In this document: positions 23,588 to 31,580 of the stretch, piece after piece
How positions within the stretch are numbered: position 1 is the first letter of the stretch
Layout of the letters: every line of letters starts with the position of its first letter
DNA from: Candidatus Methanoperedens nitratireducens
GTDB taxonomy: Archaea; Halobacteriota; Methanosarcinia; Methanosarcinales; Methanoperedenaceae
Length of the DNA: 33,609 nucleotides
Reading direction: 5' to 3'
Assembly (NCBI GenBank): GCA_020724545.1
Contig: DYGR01000033.1
Location: forward strand, 1 to 33,609
Notes under the pieces: model-generated
Told to the model about the DNA's origin: nothing
Databases searched by the model: none
Seen by the model: only the letters and a program-made list of their open reading frames with translations
Position numbers and translations under genes: made by a program

Positions 23588-25924
23588 TCATGGTGCCTCC
23601 GGCGGGAGTTCAGCTACTGTGCCAAAACTCAGTAAGCTGTTGAAGTCCGTTGTTAAAATGTACACGTGCCTGGGCTTGGTTTTTCTGACAGTTGTATATG
23701 CTTTTTCGTACTCTCCGGAACCTGTTATCTCTGATTCGCCTAAAAATTCGGTCTCTGGCCTGTAGGTTAACCCGGGTACTTTTTCAAGCAGTCCGGTTCT
23801 GCCGTCTCTGCCATGAAATGTATTATATATTGTCCGGTAAGATTTGTTAGTTAGCTGCTGCAGTGATTCTATAGTATACTCTTTACCGACGGACATACAT
23901 TTCAATACTGATATCTCATTATCGTTGAGCTTCAGCTTTTGATTAGGCGCTCTCTGGCCGTACAGGGACAGTGCTTCTCTGAAATCGTCTTCGTTCGCAT
24001 CTATTGTGTTATCATCCGTCTTCTGTCGAAGTCTGTAGTTGAACACCGCAAACGCCATTATAAAATCTAGAAACTGCGCGCCGTTCCTTCTGTTCTGCCT
24101 ATCGTTGAAGACGATCCGCCGTGAGTATGGTATACGGACACTGAACAAGTGTTGTTTAATGTCACGCACAATCTCCCGACATATTAGAACATCATCATTG
24201 ATTGGAAAGTCTGCCTCTCCCGTCGCTGCCTTCTCTACCAGGAGATCCCATACCCTGTCATCTTGGGCTGTTGACTCATCCACCCCCAGATTGAACTGGC
24301 GGTTAAGGTACTCTGTTGGGACATTGTCAGCTACAGAAGTCAGGATAAATACGATCCTTGGAGGGATCATGACATTTTTGGACGTCCATTCACCGTCATT
24401 TTTCACAGATATTTTGTGTTTTGTCACTGTTTGAAAGTTCGTAGTGCATCGCTTGATCAGGTTTTGTATGTCTTCACTGGGATCTGCGTCATCGCTGAAT
24501 ATAATTGTCCCGGTTTTGATATCTGCGTGGAACAGGGCTTTTCCAGACAAACTGGTTTCCTCGACATATTCCCTTGGCACCATATGGATTACTGTTTTCT
24601 CCGCGTGTGATTTTCCTTTTCCTGTACCGCCGGATACTTTGGGCTGTATTCCGGCCGAATTTAAAACGCTCTGTGTGCCGATCGCGCCGAAGGTCGCCTT
24701 TATAGTGGTCTCGTCGCCGATATGTATTTTGCTGCAGGTTTTCATCAAAAAATTGAGGGCTTCCCCTTCGTCCAGAAGTTGGTTTGCACTGTCTTTTATG
24801 TGCTGTGGTACTTCTTCGGTTTTATCGGCTTTCTCCTGTTCCCGGATATCCTTTACATGATCGCATATGGGGCATTTTGAAAAGTTGCAGATATCCTTTC
24901 CGAATACCTCTTTGATTGCTCTGCAGGAAAAATTATAGTCCGATGAATCGAACAATGGCTTATTGTTGTCTATCCTGAGCTTGGCTTCCGCTTCGGTTAT
25001 TTCACACCTGGAAAAGAATTTGTGTATTAATTCTTCTACGGCTGTCCAGGAATACCCACATTTCTTAGCCATCAATACAATACTATTAGAACCGTAATAC
25101 CGCTTTCCTGCTGTTGCTCCGATCTTGAATAGCGTCTTGATGCACGGGAATTTTTCAAGTTTGTTCCCCTGCAGGTCTATAGAATCCAGGTTATAGTTGT
25201 GGTATTCAGTTGCCTTCTTGGTCTCCTCTCTTATCCTGTCGTTGATCTTCTTGTTGTACTTCTCCGGTACCTGCCATGGTTTTAGTTCTGTTGGAAAAAC
25301 TAGCGGCAGGCTTCCGGGTGCTGGCCTGGTCTCTGGTATTTCTGTGATAAGTGTCTTATAGTTGCCATCCGGGCGCAGCGTACCATATTCACGGACTTGT
25401 GAGCCTTTACGGTCTTTGCTGAAATTTATTTTTTTAGAATCAAGCCCCAGAGCCAGTTTGTTTGTGCCTGCGCCTTCCAATATGATGTCGAGCAGGATAT
25501 TTCTCACAACTTTGTATAAGTCTATATCATACGTTTTTGCCTTCTGGAAATTATCTTCGTCGATTCCAAACGAGTCGAAAAAGATATGTCCGTGGATACC
25601 ACTCCCTCCGGAATAAGCCAACTCAATCGGCACGTTGTCCTTTGTGCAGTAGGCTTGTATCTTTTTAAGCTCGGTAGTGAGCCTGTTCCAATCCTTCAGA
25701 TCGGGATCGAGGCATATTTCATTTTGTAGAATTCCGCGGGTGTATATCGGCTGCTTGAGTTTATGCCATATATCTTTGTAGTACCGCCAATAATACATCT
25801 CAGGGCCTGCGCCATTTGGTGTTGTGCCTGATTCTATCGCTTTGACTAGGATGGGCTTTCTGGATATTGTCTGTAGCTTATCCAACCATGCGCGCTGCTG
25901 CGGGAGAATATCATCACTGTTCAT
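23588..25924 (-). CDS. Primase-helicase replication protein
   Basis: A 778-residue protein. The N-terminal archaeo-eukaryotic primase-like part has NEICLDPDLKDW (D73/D75, the metal site) and YSGGSGIHGHIFF (104-116, with H111), then SQVREYGTLRP. A cysteine set C334, C346, C351 and C354 (ICNFSKCPICDH) may bind zinc or an iron-sulfur cluster. The C-terminal ATPase has Walker A GGTGKGKS (432-439), Walker B IIFSDDAD (474-481) and a sensor-like IVFILTSVAD. A wHTH-like segment follows (LKCMSVGKEYTIESLQQL). It would prime and unwind DNA during element replication. Its start overlaps the preceding stop (ATGA). Confidence 0.8.
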   Translation of the reverse strand: MNSDDILPQQRAWLDKLQTISRKPILVKAIESGTTPNGAGPEMYYWRYYKDIWHKLKQPIYTRGILQNEICLDPDLKDWNRLTTELKKIQAYCTKDNVPIELAYSGGSGIHGHIFFDSFGIDEDNFQKAKTYDIDLYKVVRNILLDIILEGAGTNKLALGLDSKKINFSKDRKGSQVREYGTLRPDGNYKTLITEIPETRPAPGSLPLVFPTELKPWQVPEKYNKKINDRIREETKKATEYHNYNLDSIDLQGNKLEKFPCIKTLFKIGATAGKRYYGSNSIVLMAKKCGYSWTAVEELIHKFFSRCEITEAEAKLRIDNNKPLFDSSDYNFSCRAIKEVFGKDICNFSKCPICDHVKDIREQEKADKTEEVPQHIKDSANQLLDEGEALNFLMKTCSKIHIGDETTIKATFGAIGTQSVLNSAGIQPKVSGGTGKGKSHAEKTVIHMVPREYVEETSLSGKALFHADIKTGTIIFSDDADPSEDIQNLIKRCTTNFQTVTKHKISVKNDGEWTSKNVMIPPRIVFILTSVADNVPTEYLNRQFNLGVDESTAQDDRVWDLLVEKAATGEADFPINDDVLICREIVRDIKQHLFSVRIPYSRRIVFNDRQNRRNGAQFLDFIMAFAVFNYRLRQKTDDNTIDANEDDFREALSLYGQRAPNQKLKLNDNEISVLKCMSVGKEYTIESLQQLTNKSYRTIYNTFHGRDGRTGLLEKVPGLTYRPETEFLGESEITGSGEYEKAYTTVRKTKPRHVYILTTDFNSLLSFGTVAELPPEAP

Positions 25925-26235
25925 CTTGCGCCTACCCCCGATAGCGGAAAATCGATGTATTCAAGCGGCTTAACTCGCTTCTTTGAAGGTCTGTCGAGTC
26001 GGCGCATAGCTGCGGTGCGCTCTTTTTCAGTCATACCCCCCACAATTTCAATGCAGATGTCCGCGATCCCGCGGTCGTCCAAGCAGTGTGGTACTCTAGT
26101 CGTCCGATCGCCTGGTTTATATCCGGGCTTCGGGTTGCCGTGGGTATGCGCGGCGCCGCAAATAGAGCAATCCACGATGATTAGATACGGGCCGCAGGTA
26201 TAACCGCGGATTAACGGCAGCTTAAGCGTGTTCAT
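25921..26235 (-). CDS. Small zinc-binding protein upstream of the primase-helicase
   Basis: A 104-residue protein from the ATG at 26235 (MNTLKLPLIRGYTCGPYLII). Possible metal ligands are C-x2-C in VDCSICGAAHTHG, plus H and C further on (PHCLDDRGIADICIEIV). The second half is basic and helical (ERTAAMRRLDRPSKKRVKPL). It is coupled to the primase-helicase gene by ATGA overlap and overlaps the winged-helix gene by 14 bp. It is probably a replication accessory factor; the family is not recognised. Confidence 0.55.
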   Translation of the reverse strand: MNTLKLPLIRGYTCGPYLIIVDCSICGAAHTHGNPKPGYKPGDRTTRVPHCLDDRGIADICIEIVGGMTEKERTAAMRRLDRPSKKRVKPLEYIDFPLSGVGAR

Positions 26236-26479
26236 GACCTGCCTCCGCGCCCTTTCTAACAAGGCGCACTCCGTGGAAAGGGATAATCTCGATCAGGCCC
26301 GCTTCTCGCATAGCAGGCAGTACGGTGTGCATATCGCGCCGTCTAAAACGGAACCATGACAATACGCGTGCCACTTCAGGGAACGGTATAATAGTGCCAC
26401 GGCGTACCGCTCTATTTTCAAGACTGTCTAAAATCTTGAGATAATAAGGTTTAATAGCTAAGCAGGTATCATTATGCAT
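26222..26479 (-). CDS. Winged-helix-like DNA-binding protein
   Basis: An 85-residue basic protein. The order of segments, YYLKILDSLENRAVRRGTII, FPEVARVLSWFRFRRRDMHT, VLPAMREAGLIEIIPFHGVR, then LVRKG, fits a winged helix-turn-helix with the wing at FHGVRLVRKG. The ATG at 26479 overlaps the previous gene's stop by 8 bp. It is probably an element regulator or an origin-binding protein for the neighbouring primase-helicase. No specific family is recognised. Confidence 0.55.
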   Translation of the reverse strand: MHNDTCLAIKPYYLKILDSLENRAVRRGTIIPFPEVARVLSWFRFRRRDMHTVLPAMREAGLIEIIPFHGVRLVRKGAEAGHEHA

Positions 26480-26642
26480 GAGATATCCCGCCTTCGACCT
26501 CGTGGGTATGCTCGTTCTGCCCGGCCTCGCTCGGTCGGGCTTCTCGCGCTTTTTCCTTCAGCCTTGCCTCTGCCCACTCGGCCCACTTTTCCAGGCAGTC
26601 CAGAGCCGAAAAAGAAATATGTTCAGGCGTGGATATGGTCAT
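26472..26642 (-). CDS. Small hypothetical protein
   Basis: A 56-residue acidic helical protein starting MTISTPEHISFSALDCLEKW, continuing AEWAEARLKEKAREARPS. The ATG at 26642 is preceded by GGAGG at 5 nt and is preferred over upstream GTG and ATG codons. It overlaps both neighbours. Function unknown. Confidence 0.45.
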   Translation of the reverse strand: MTISTPEHISFSALDCLEKWAEWAEARLKEKAREARPSEAGQNEHTHEVEGGISHA

Positions 26643-26841
26643 GTCGGCCTCCATGATCTGGCTGGCTGGCTGCACCGGTGTCCAACTTTGGCGAGCTCGG
26701 CACCGGTGTCATCACAATCTGGTTGTTTTCGTATTCGATATCCATCGTGTCACTCTTGCGGATGCCCACGGCATCACAAAGATGTTTTGGAAGTATTATG
26801 TAATAACTTCCACGAATTATTTGGACTTTTCGTTTTGGCAT
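26623..26841 (-). CDS. AbrB/SpoVT-type DNA-binding protein
   Basis: A 72-residue protein. The swapped-hairpin AbrB motif is clear: KRKVQIIRGSYYIILPKHLC, then DAVGIRKSDTMDIEYENNQI and VMTPV. The C-terminus is His- and Asp-rich (GGRHDHIHA). It probably regulates the element or acts as an orphan antitoxin. The ATG at 26841 has AAGGTGA at 5 nt; an upstream ATG is rejected. Confidence 0.75.
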   Translation of the reverse strand: MPKRKVQIIRGSYYIILPKHLCDAVGIRKSDTMDIEYENNQIVMTPVPSSPKLDTGAASQPDHGGRHDHIHA

Positions 26842-26880
26842 ATAATCACCTTGCAGAAGCACATTATCTTTTTCATGTAT

Positions 26881-27087
26881 TTAAAGAAAAGTTAGGTGCT
26901 TCTCACTCTCTTCATTTTTAGTACCTGTGTTTTTGTCCTTGCCCCACCTGGCAGGCAGCCCCTCGGCAAGCGCCTTTCTGATAGCAGCGTTAACAAAAGT
27001 GCTGCGGTGAGTCAAACCTCTGGCCGATTCCATCTTTTCAAAAACCTCTTTGTCAAAACTAATGCTTCTCGTTACTATATTTTCCAT
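26881..27087 (-). CDS. Ribbon-helix-helix regulator
   Basis: A 68-residue protein starting MENIVTRSISFDKEVFEKME, followed by SARGLTHRSTFVNAAIRKAL. That strand-helix-helix order is the RHH (Arc/CopG) fold. The tail is basic and charged. The ATG at 27087 follows AAGGTGA at 6 nt. Being the first gene after the integrase, it is a likely control protein for integration or copy number. Confidence 0.75.
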   Translation of the reverse strand: MENIVTRSISFDKEVFEKMESARGLTHRSTFVNAAIRKALAEGLPARWGKDKNTGTKNEESEKHLTFL

Positions 27088-27144
27088 TCTTATCACCTTC
27101 TTTAAAAAAGCAAAAATGAGAGCGATAACTTTATGAGCACACAC

Positions 27145-27288
27145 ACAAAAGTAGAGTATGTGCTAAGTCACGCATGGTCCTGATGGTTTGTCGGGAAAAC
27201 TTCGCCATCGGGGCCTTCTTATTCTGCTTTTGTTATATCTAACATAACGTCCACAAGATTAACTGTTGCGCCTGGAAAGGAACAATAT
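27145..27288. promoter_or_regulatory. Intergenic region between integrase and the RHH gene
   Basis: The minus-strand promoter of the RHH/AbrB/primase-helicase operon is expected here. A GTTAT/ATAAC inverted repeat surrounds ATCTAAC (27231-27247), and a GATATAAC TATA-like sequence overlaps it. No gene is seen. Confidence 0.35.
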
Positions 27289-28542
27289 TCAATCCTTCAT
27301 GAAATCTTTCATTGCAGGCAACAGGCTGGGATCTTCCATCGCAACTTTGCCGATGACTTTAACCACCTTCTCAAGCCTTGTTAGCTTATCCTCTAATTCC
27401 TTGTTTTTAGCCTGTAATGATTGATTCTCAACCACCAGGCCTTTTATGGCTTCGTTCATCTCACCCGTGATTTCTTTCTTGATCTCTTCCATGGATTGAC
27501 TCTGTGCAATAGTTATGTAGTGCTGATTCTTCTGGTAATATTCAGCCAGCTGCGCCGTTGTGTACCTGCGGTATGCCTCAGTGAGATAACCCTCATGCCC
27601 CATGAGCGCCTCTACAATATCCACAGGACAGCCTAAAGCCAGTTGTGATCTAAAGAACTTCCTGAGTTGATGGATCCTTAACTGCTTGCGATTCGTGCCT
27701 TCATCAATCGTGAGCAGTCCTGCATTAGTAAGTGCATTACCCCACATCAGGAAGGCCGTATTATCTGAGAATGGAAACACTCTTTTATCATCCGTGTTCT
27801 TAGGTCTTGCCTTGCCATTGCCGATTAGCCCCTTGTTCTTATTAGCAGCCGCCCCTAAATATTTCTCCCGCACCTTCAGCCATTCGGTTAAAGCCTCTTT
27901 TGCCTCGCTGGATATGAATGTAAAGCGGTGATCGCCTGTTTTAGTATATTCGCCTCTGATAGTGATCATGGCAGGATTGGCCTGCAAATCCAGGTTATCA
28001 AGTGTTATTTGCAAAGCCTCTCCAATTCTCATGCCTGAGCTTGCCAGTGTCAGAATAAAAGCCTTGCCTTTGATATCCATATGTTGAAGGATTTTAGCTA
28101 TTACGTTGCTGTCGACATCCTTCTCTATCGTTCGAGCATTGCCCTTAGGCAGTTTTAAGCGGATCGTCTTAAGCTGTCTCTGTGTAAACTCAATCCCATT
28201 GTAACCTAAAAACTCCTTCACACCAACGATATATGATTGTGCAGTCATCGGCGGTTTACTATTGAGAGAGGCAGCAAACCGCATCAAGTCATCCGTGTAA
28301 TCTCTCTTTTCCGCCAGATACTGTTTTGCTGAACTTTCAAACTGCAAGACTTCCGCATTAGTTGCCCTCTGACCATTCCTCTTAACCCCATATACAAATT
28401 CAAGAAAGGTGTATATTCCTGCTCTATATACTGATTTTGTGTTTTGTTTTGGGTACAGCTCTAAAAAATCATCGATTGATTTCATACCAACCAGTTGAAT
28501 CCAATCGGATATATACTTAATTGTTTTATTCCCTGTCAACAC
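27289..28542 (-). CDS. Tyrosine recombinase / integrase
   Basis: A 417-residue tyrosine recombinase. The SAM-like N-terminal core-binding region comes first (residues 60-125). The catalytic domain has R172 in SSGMRIGEAL, K201 in YTKTG, H291-x2-R294 in IHQLRKFF and H316 in MGHEGYL. The nucleophile is Y324 or Y327 in EAYRRYT. Residues 345-417 form a coiled coil (ENQSLQAKNKELEDKLTRLE) that may mediate multimerisation. It starts with GTG at the right edge of the element, 31 bp from ubiE; an ATG at residue 20 is an alternative start. It would integrate and excise the element; the coding sequence is intact. Confidence 0.9.
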   Translation of the reverse strand: MLTGNKTIKYISDWIQLVGMKSIDDFLELYPKQNTKSVYRAGIYTFLEFVYGVKRNGQRATNAEVLQFESSAKQYLAEKRDYTDDLMRFAASLNSKPPMTAQSYIVGVKEFLGYNGIEFTQRQLKTIRLKLPKGNARTIEKDVDSNVIAKILQHMDIKGKAFILTLASSGMRIGEALQITLDNLDLQANPAMITIRGEYTKTGDHRFTFISSEAKEALTEWLKVREKYLGAAANKNKGLIGNGKARPKNTDDKRVFPFSDNTAFLMWGNALTNAGLLTIDEGTNRKQLRIHQLRKFFRSQLALGCPVDIVEALMGHEGYLTEAYRRYTTAQLAEYYQKNQHYITIAQSQSMEEIKKEITGEMNEAIKGLVVENQSLQAKNKELEDKLTRLEKVVKVIGKVAMEDPSLLPAMKDFMKD

Positions 28543-28546
28543 GCTA

Positions 28547-28556
28547 TTAATAGTTA
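28547..28556. repeat. Candidate right attachment core
   Basis: TTAATAGTTA matches 15765-15774 and lies in the 31 bp between the integrase start and the ubiE stop codon. It is the weak counterpart of the left core. Confidence 0.25.
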
Positions 28557-28573
28557 ATAATCCCTGTTATCTA

Positions 28574-29257
28574 TCATTTTATGCCTGTATACACGGTAAC
28601 TATTCCGAATGTCAGGCAATAGAATCCGATATTCTTCATACCAGATTCTTTCATGAGTTCGACAAATTCACTCCTTTTCGGGAATGCCATTACTGAAGAG
28701 GGGAGATAACTGTATGGGCCAGTTCTCTTAGAGATCAGGGCACCTATAACCGGTAATATCTTCTTAAAATAAAAATAATAGATCGATCTTAAAATCGGAT
28801 TCTCAGGCTGCGAGAACTCAAGTACGACCACCTCCCCTCCGATTTTGATCACCCGGTTCATCTCAGTTAACGCTTTTTTAATATCAGATACATTTCTTAT
28901 CCCAAAGGCGACAATTGCGCCATTAAAGGTTTCATCCTTAAACGACAGGTTCTCTGCATCGTTCTGGATGCAATATATGTTCTTTATATTCTTATCTTTT
29001 ATTTTCTGAGCACATAGTTCAAGCATCTCTTCACAGAAATCAGCCGCTATTATCTGGCTTTTATTAGAAACTTTAGAGACCTCCACTGCCACATCCCCTG
29101 TTCCAGAGCAGATATCAAGGATTAGCCCTGATGGCAGTTTATCTGTGGCGAACCTGCGCCAGTACCTGTCTTGCCCAAGGCTCAACAGGTAATTGAGCAA
29201 ATCGTAGCGGTATGAGATACCGGCAAACATCTTCTTGATATACTCTTTTTTTTGCAA
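28574..29257 (-). CDS. ubiE: UbiE/MenG-type quinone methyltransferase
   Basis: A 227-residue class I SAM methyltransferase. The UbiE N-terminal signature is FAGISYRYDLLNYLLSLGQD RYWR, motif I is ILDICSGTGDVAVE, and IVAFGIRNVSDIKKALTEM and the RTGPYSYLPSSVMAFP C-terminal signature follow. Family members methylate demethylmenaquinone or related quinone precursors. This suggests a menaquinone-using archaeon, which among methane-metabolising archaea points to ANME-2d, although no other menaquinone gene is in view. The element integrated just after its stop codon. It is upstream of aglJ in the pre-insertion order. Confidence 0.85.
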   Translation of the reverse strand: MQKKEYIKKMFAGISYRYDLLNYLLSLGQDRYWRRFATDKLPSGLILDICSGTGDVAVEVSKVSNKSQIIAADFCEEMLELCAQKIKDKNIKNIYCIQNDAENLSFKDETFNGAIVAFGIRNVSDIKKALTEMNRVIKIGGEVVVLEFSQPENPILRSIYYFYFKKILPVIGALISKRTGPYSYLPSSVMAFPKRSEFVELMKESGMKNIGFYCLTFGIVTVYTGIK

Positions 29258-29267
29258 TTGTTATCCT

Positions 29268-30098
29268 TCACCTAACATACTTTTTAAGTTTTAAGTATTG
29301 CGTGAGCTCATCCAGTATCCCAATTATCTCCTTAATATCCCTGATCACAACATCCGCCTCCTCGCAGAGCAGGGGTGGGCACTTACCCGTCTGCTGTATC
29401 GAGAGCACCCCCAGATCTGCGGCACGCATTGCAAGTATATCATTAATCCCATCGCCCACCATGATCACTCTATCGTAACTCTGTTTTAACTCTTTCACTA
29501 CCTCTTCTTTTTTCTTCGGTGTGGCTATTTCAAACACCCGATCAAGGGGTATGTTCACATTCTTTGCAAGAGGTGAGAGGTTCCGCATACTGTCACCTGA
29601 AGCAATATATGTGTCTATTCCCATCCCGTTAAGCGTACTGATCACAAGAGGAGTGTTTGAATATGCTTTTCCTCCTGTGCAGATGACATAAGGGATGCTT
29701 CTTGTCTCCACGTCTATGATCAGCCCAACGCCCATATAAAAAACATCATGACATCTCCTCTTAACGGCAGCCATCACATCCTGCAGATCTCTCATGGAAG
29801 CCATTGTATCATTCTCAATAACAGATGAAGCAGTGGCTTTATCTATCTGGGATCTTGAGCAGCCCACCTCCGCATCTATCCTGTACTCCCTGATAAAATC
29901 CGAGATCAGCATATCTGATGGGCAGTTAACGAGTTTATTTGAATCAACCTGCATTACCAGGATAGCACAATAGGGTTTTTTCCCGACAAGCTCGGTTGAT
30001 ACTACTTCGTACAAGTACTCTCCTGTTTTTATATCCTTGGCCACGCGATACATGCGAAGCAGCGTTCCTGCACTATCAAATACAACAGCAATTTTCAT
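29268..30098 (-). CDS. HAD-superfamily phosphatase-like protein
   Basis: A 276-residue protein. HAD motif I is AVVFDSAGTLLRM (D8), and the conserved end is MVGDGINDILAMRAADLGVL, with the P-type-ATPase-like GDGxND form. A lysine before it (VVKELKQ or PLDRVFEIATPKKKEE) may serve as motif III. A cap of about 120 residues lies between. Euryarchaeal proteins of this kind are uncharacterised soluble HAD hydrolases. It precedes ubiE by 10 bp on the same strand, so the two are co-transcribed. Confidence 0.75.
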   Translation of the reverse strand: MKIAVVFDSAGTLLRMYRVAKDIKTGEYLYEVVSTELVGKKPYCAILVMQVDSNKLVNCPSDMLISDFIREYRIDAEVGCSRSQIDKATASSVIENDTMASMRDLQDVMAAVKRRCHDVFYMGVGLIIDVETRSIPYVICTGGKAYSNTPLVISTLNGMGIDTYIASGDSMRNLSPLAKNVNIPLDRVFEIATPKKKEEVVKELKQSYDRVIMVGDGINDILAMRAADLGVLSIQQTGKCPPLLCEEADVVIRDIKEIIGILDELTQYLKLKKYVR

Positions 30099-30124
30099 AG
30101 CTTATAAACGGTTTTTATGAGTAA

Positions 30125-30907
30125 TTATGTTATCTCATGAGATCTGATAGAATATAGAATATCAGCCAGCATTGCAAGTTCCTGAGATGGGATAGTCTCA
30201 GCCCTTCTATCGATCATCTCATGCGGAAGTTTCCCCAGCGCCTCTTCAATATCAATATCTTTAATTCCAAGTAAGGCGGCATTGTTTAATATAGCGTTCC
30301 TGAGCTTTTTTCTCCTCTGTGAGAAAACAGCGGTGATGAATCTCATGAAAAAATCCTCGTCCTTTACCCTGTAAGGCGCAGGACGCGGAATGAGCTTTAC
30401 TATGGCAGATTGGACTTGAGGTGGAGTACTGAATGCCGTTCGCGGTACGATCTCTAATATCTCAACATCGGCGTAATACTGGACTGCTACCGAAAGCCTG
30501 CTGTAATCCTCAGTATTCGGTAATGCGACCATTCTCTTTGCAAACTCATACTGGTACATCAGAATCCCAAGCTCGAATTTATAGTGCAGCAGTTTAAAAG
30601 TTACAGGAGAAGAGATAGAATATGGAAGATTGGAGATCACTTTATTGAACGGAGGAAACTCTATTTTAAGAGCATCACCTATTATGACCTCAACGTTTTC
30701 CCATTTATAAAGAGAAGCCGCAAGAAGAGCATCCGCTTCAATGGCAATTACTTTACCGGCTTTATTTGCTAATTCCCCGGTGAGATTACCGTAGCCTGCT
30801 CCGATCTCAAGTACAGTATCCAGGCTATTTAATCTCCCGTACCCGATTATTCTATCGAGAACCCGTTTATCTATCAGGAAATGCTGATCTTTTTTATACC
30901 GTTTCAC
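30125..30907 (-). CDS. ksgA: 16S rRNA dimethyladenosine transferase KsgA/Dim1
   Basis: A 260-residue SAM methyltransferase that dimethylates two adjacent adenosines in the 3'-terminal helix of 16S rRNA. Visible are KDQHFLIDKRVLDRI, motif I LEIGAGYGNLTGELA, IGDALKIEF and motif IV ISNLPYSISSPVTFK, then FAKRMVALPNTEDYSRLSV. I chose the GTG at 30907, 5 nt after the DUF655 stop, because the longer GTG start at 30946 would overlap that gene by 35 bp. It lies at the end of the rpl21e-rpoF-DUF655 cluster. Confidence 0.9.
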   Translation of the reverse strand: MKRYKKDQHFLIDKRVLDRIIGYGRLNSLDTVLEIGAGYGNLTGELANKAGKVIAIEADALLAASLYKWENVEVIIGDALKIEFPPFNKVISNLPYSISSPVTFKLLHYKFELGILMYQYEFAKRMVALPNTEDYSRLSVAVQYYADVEILEIVPRTAFSTPPQVQSAIVKLIPRPAPYRVKDEDFFMRFITAVFSQRRKKLRNAILNNAALLGIKDIDIEEALGKLPHEMIDRRAETIPSQELAMLADILYSIRSHEIT

Positions 30908-30911
30908 AGTA

Positions 30912-31502
30912 TCATCTTTTAGGCGGCATCGGGGTTGTGAAAACACGGTATTTTATAGCATCATCCTTTAATTCATCCAGAATCCTGTTTGTAATCAGTT
31001 TCTCAGGCGCATGCAATCCCTTCACCCGGCTGCTGAGATCCTTAAAACTTTCAAATTTTCTCTTCTTTCTCTCTTCGATTATTCCCCACATCAGCTTCTT
31101 ACCTATACCGGGCAGTAGCTCAAGCATATGCAGGCGGGTTGTTATGGGATATGCATCATTAAAGAAAGATAAAAAGCGCTTCTCATCTGCAAGGACTATC
31201 ATCTCTATCACAGCAGGAAGCTCCATCTGAGCATTGCGGGTTAGATCATTGTATGAGATCCGCCTCTTGACATGGTCGATTACTGGACGTTCACCTTCAC
31301 CTATATAGGCCCTATCGTGAAGTCTGGGGGCAACGTTCTCTTTTGGTACCATCTCCATGAGAACAAAGCTCTTCTCTCCCATCCCTTGAGCAAGTGGTTT
31401 TTTTTGATACATCGGCCTGTGATCATCCGGGCGCCCATAAGGTAAATAATCCAGAATATATGCTATATCTTCCCTTTCTGCCCTTTTCCCTAAGGTTACC
31501 AT
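30912..31502 (-). CDS. DUF655 family protein
   Basis: A 196-residue archaeal DUF655 protein. An N-terminal beta-barrel-like part carries ILDYLPYGRPDD and SFVLMEMVPKENV; the C-terminal part has a helix-hairpin-helix, HMLELLPGIGKKLMWGIIEE, suggesting nucleic-acid binding. In many archaea this gene sits between rpoF and ksgA, as here. The promoter is a TATA at 31540-31553 on the minus strand. Function not established; a role in RNA metabolism is likely from context. Confidence 0.88.
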   Translation of the reverse strand: MVTLGKRAEREDIAYILDYLPYGRPDDHRPMYQKKPLAQGMGEKSFVLMEMVPKENVAPRLHDRAYIGEGERPVIDHVKRRISYNDLTRNAQMELPAVIEMIVLADEKRFLSFFNDAYPITTRLHMLELLPGIGKKLMWGIIEERKKRKFESFKDLSSRVKGLHAPEKLITNRILDELKDDAIKYRVFTTPMPPKR

Positions 31503-31539
31503 CGAATACCACTCTCTCTATTAATGTCTCCTTGCTCTA

Positions 31540-31553
31540 TTATATATAATTAG
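31540..31553 (-). promoter_or_regulatory. TATA box upstream of DUF655/ksgA
   Basis: On the minus strand the sequence reads AATTATATATAATA. It places transcription start about 25 nt further on, near 31520, before the DUF655 ATG at 31502. A short AAGGAG lies in the leader. Confidence 0.5.
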
Positions 31554-31580
31554 AGTAGATGCATATATACTTTTACAATC

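Larger units (their letters stand above)
15765..28556. mobile_element. Integrated virus-like element (provirus or satellite)
   Basis: The segment lies between aglJ and ubiE and holds a tyrosine integrase at its right edge, a primase-helicase, terminase small and large subunits, RHH/AbrB regulators and many small unknown genes. Genes are dense and almost all minus strand with ATGA-type overlaps, unlike the flanking housekeeping genes. Only a short shared sequence, TTAATAGTTA, occurs near both edges (15765-15774 and 28547-28556). It is offered as a weak att-core candidate and sets the limits given here. No capsid, portal, protease or tail gene is recognised, so this is a defective provirus or a packaging satellite. 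Confidence 0.75.

Noticed and set aside
23310..23591. A 93-codon minus-strand ORF between the primase-helicase and acetyltransferase genes
   Set aside because: It is rich in Tyr, Lys and Cys from AT-rich repeats, has no domain, and reads through the GAACATAT iterons; treated as intergenic.
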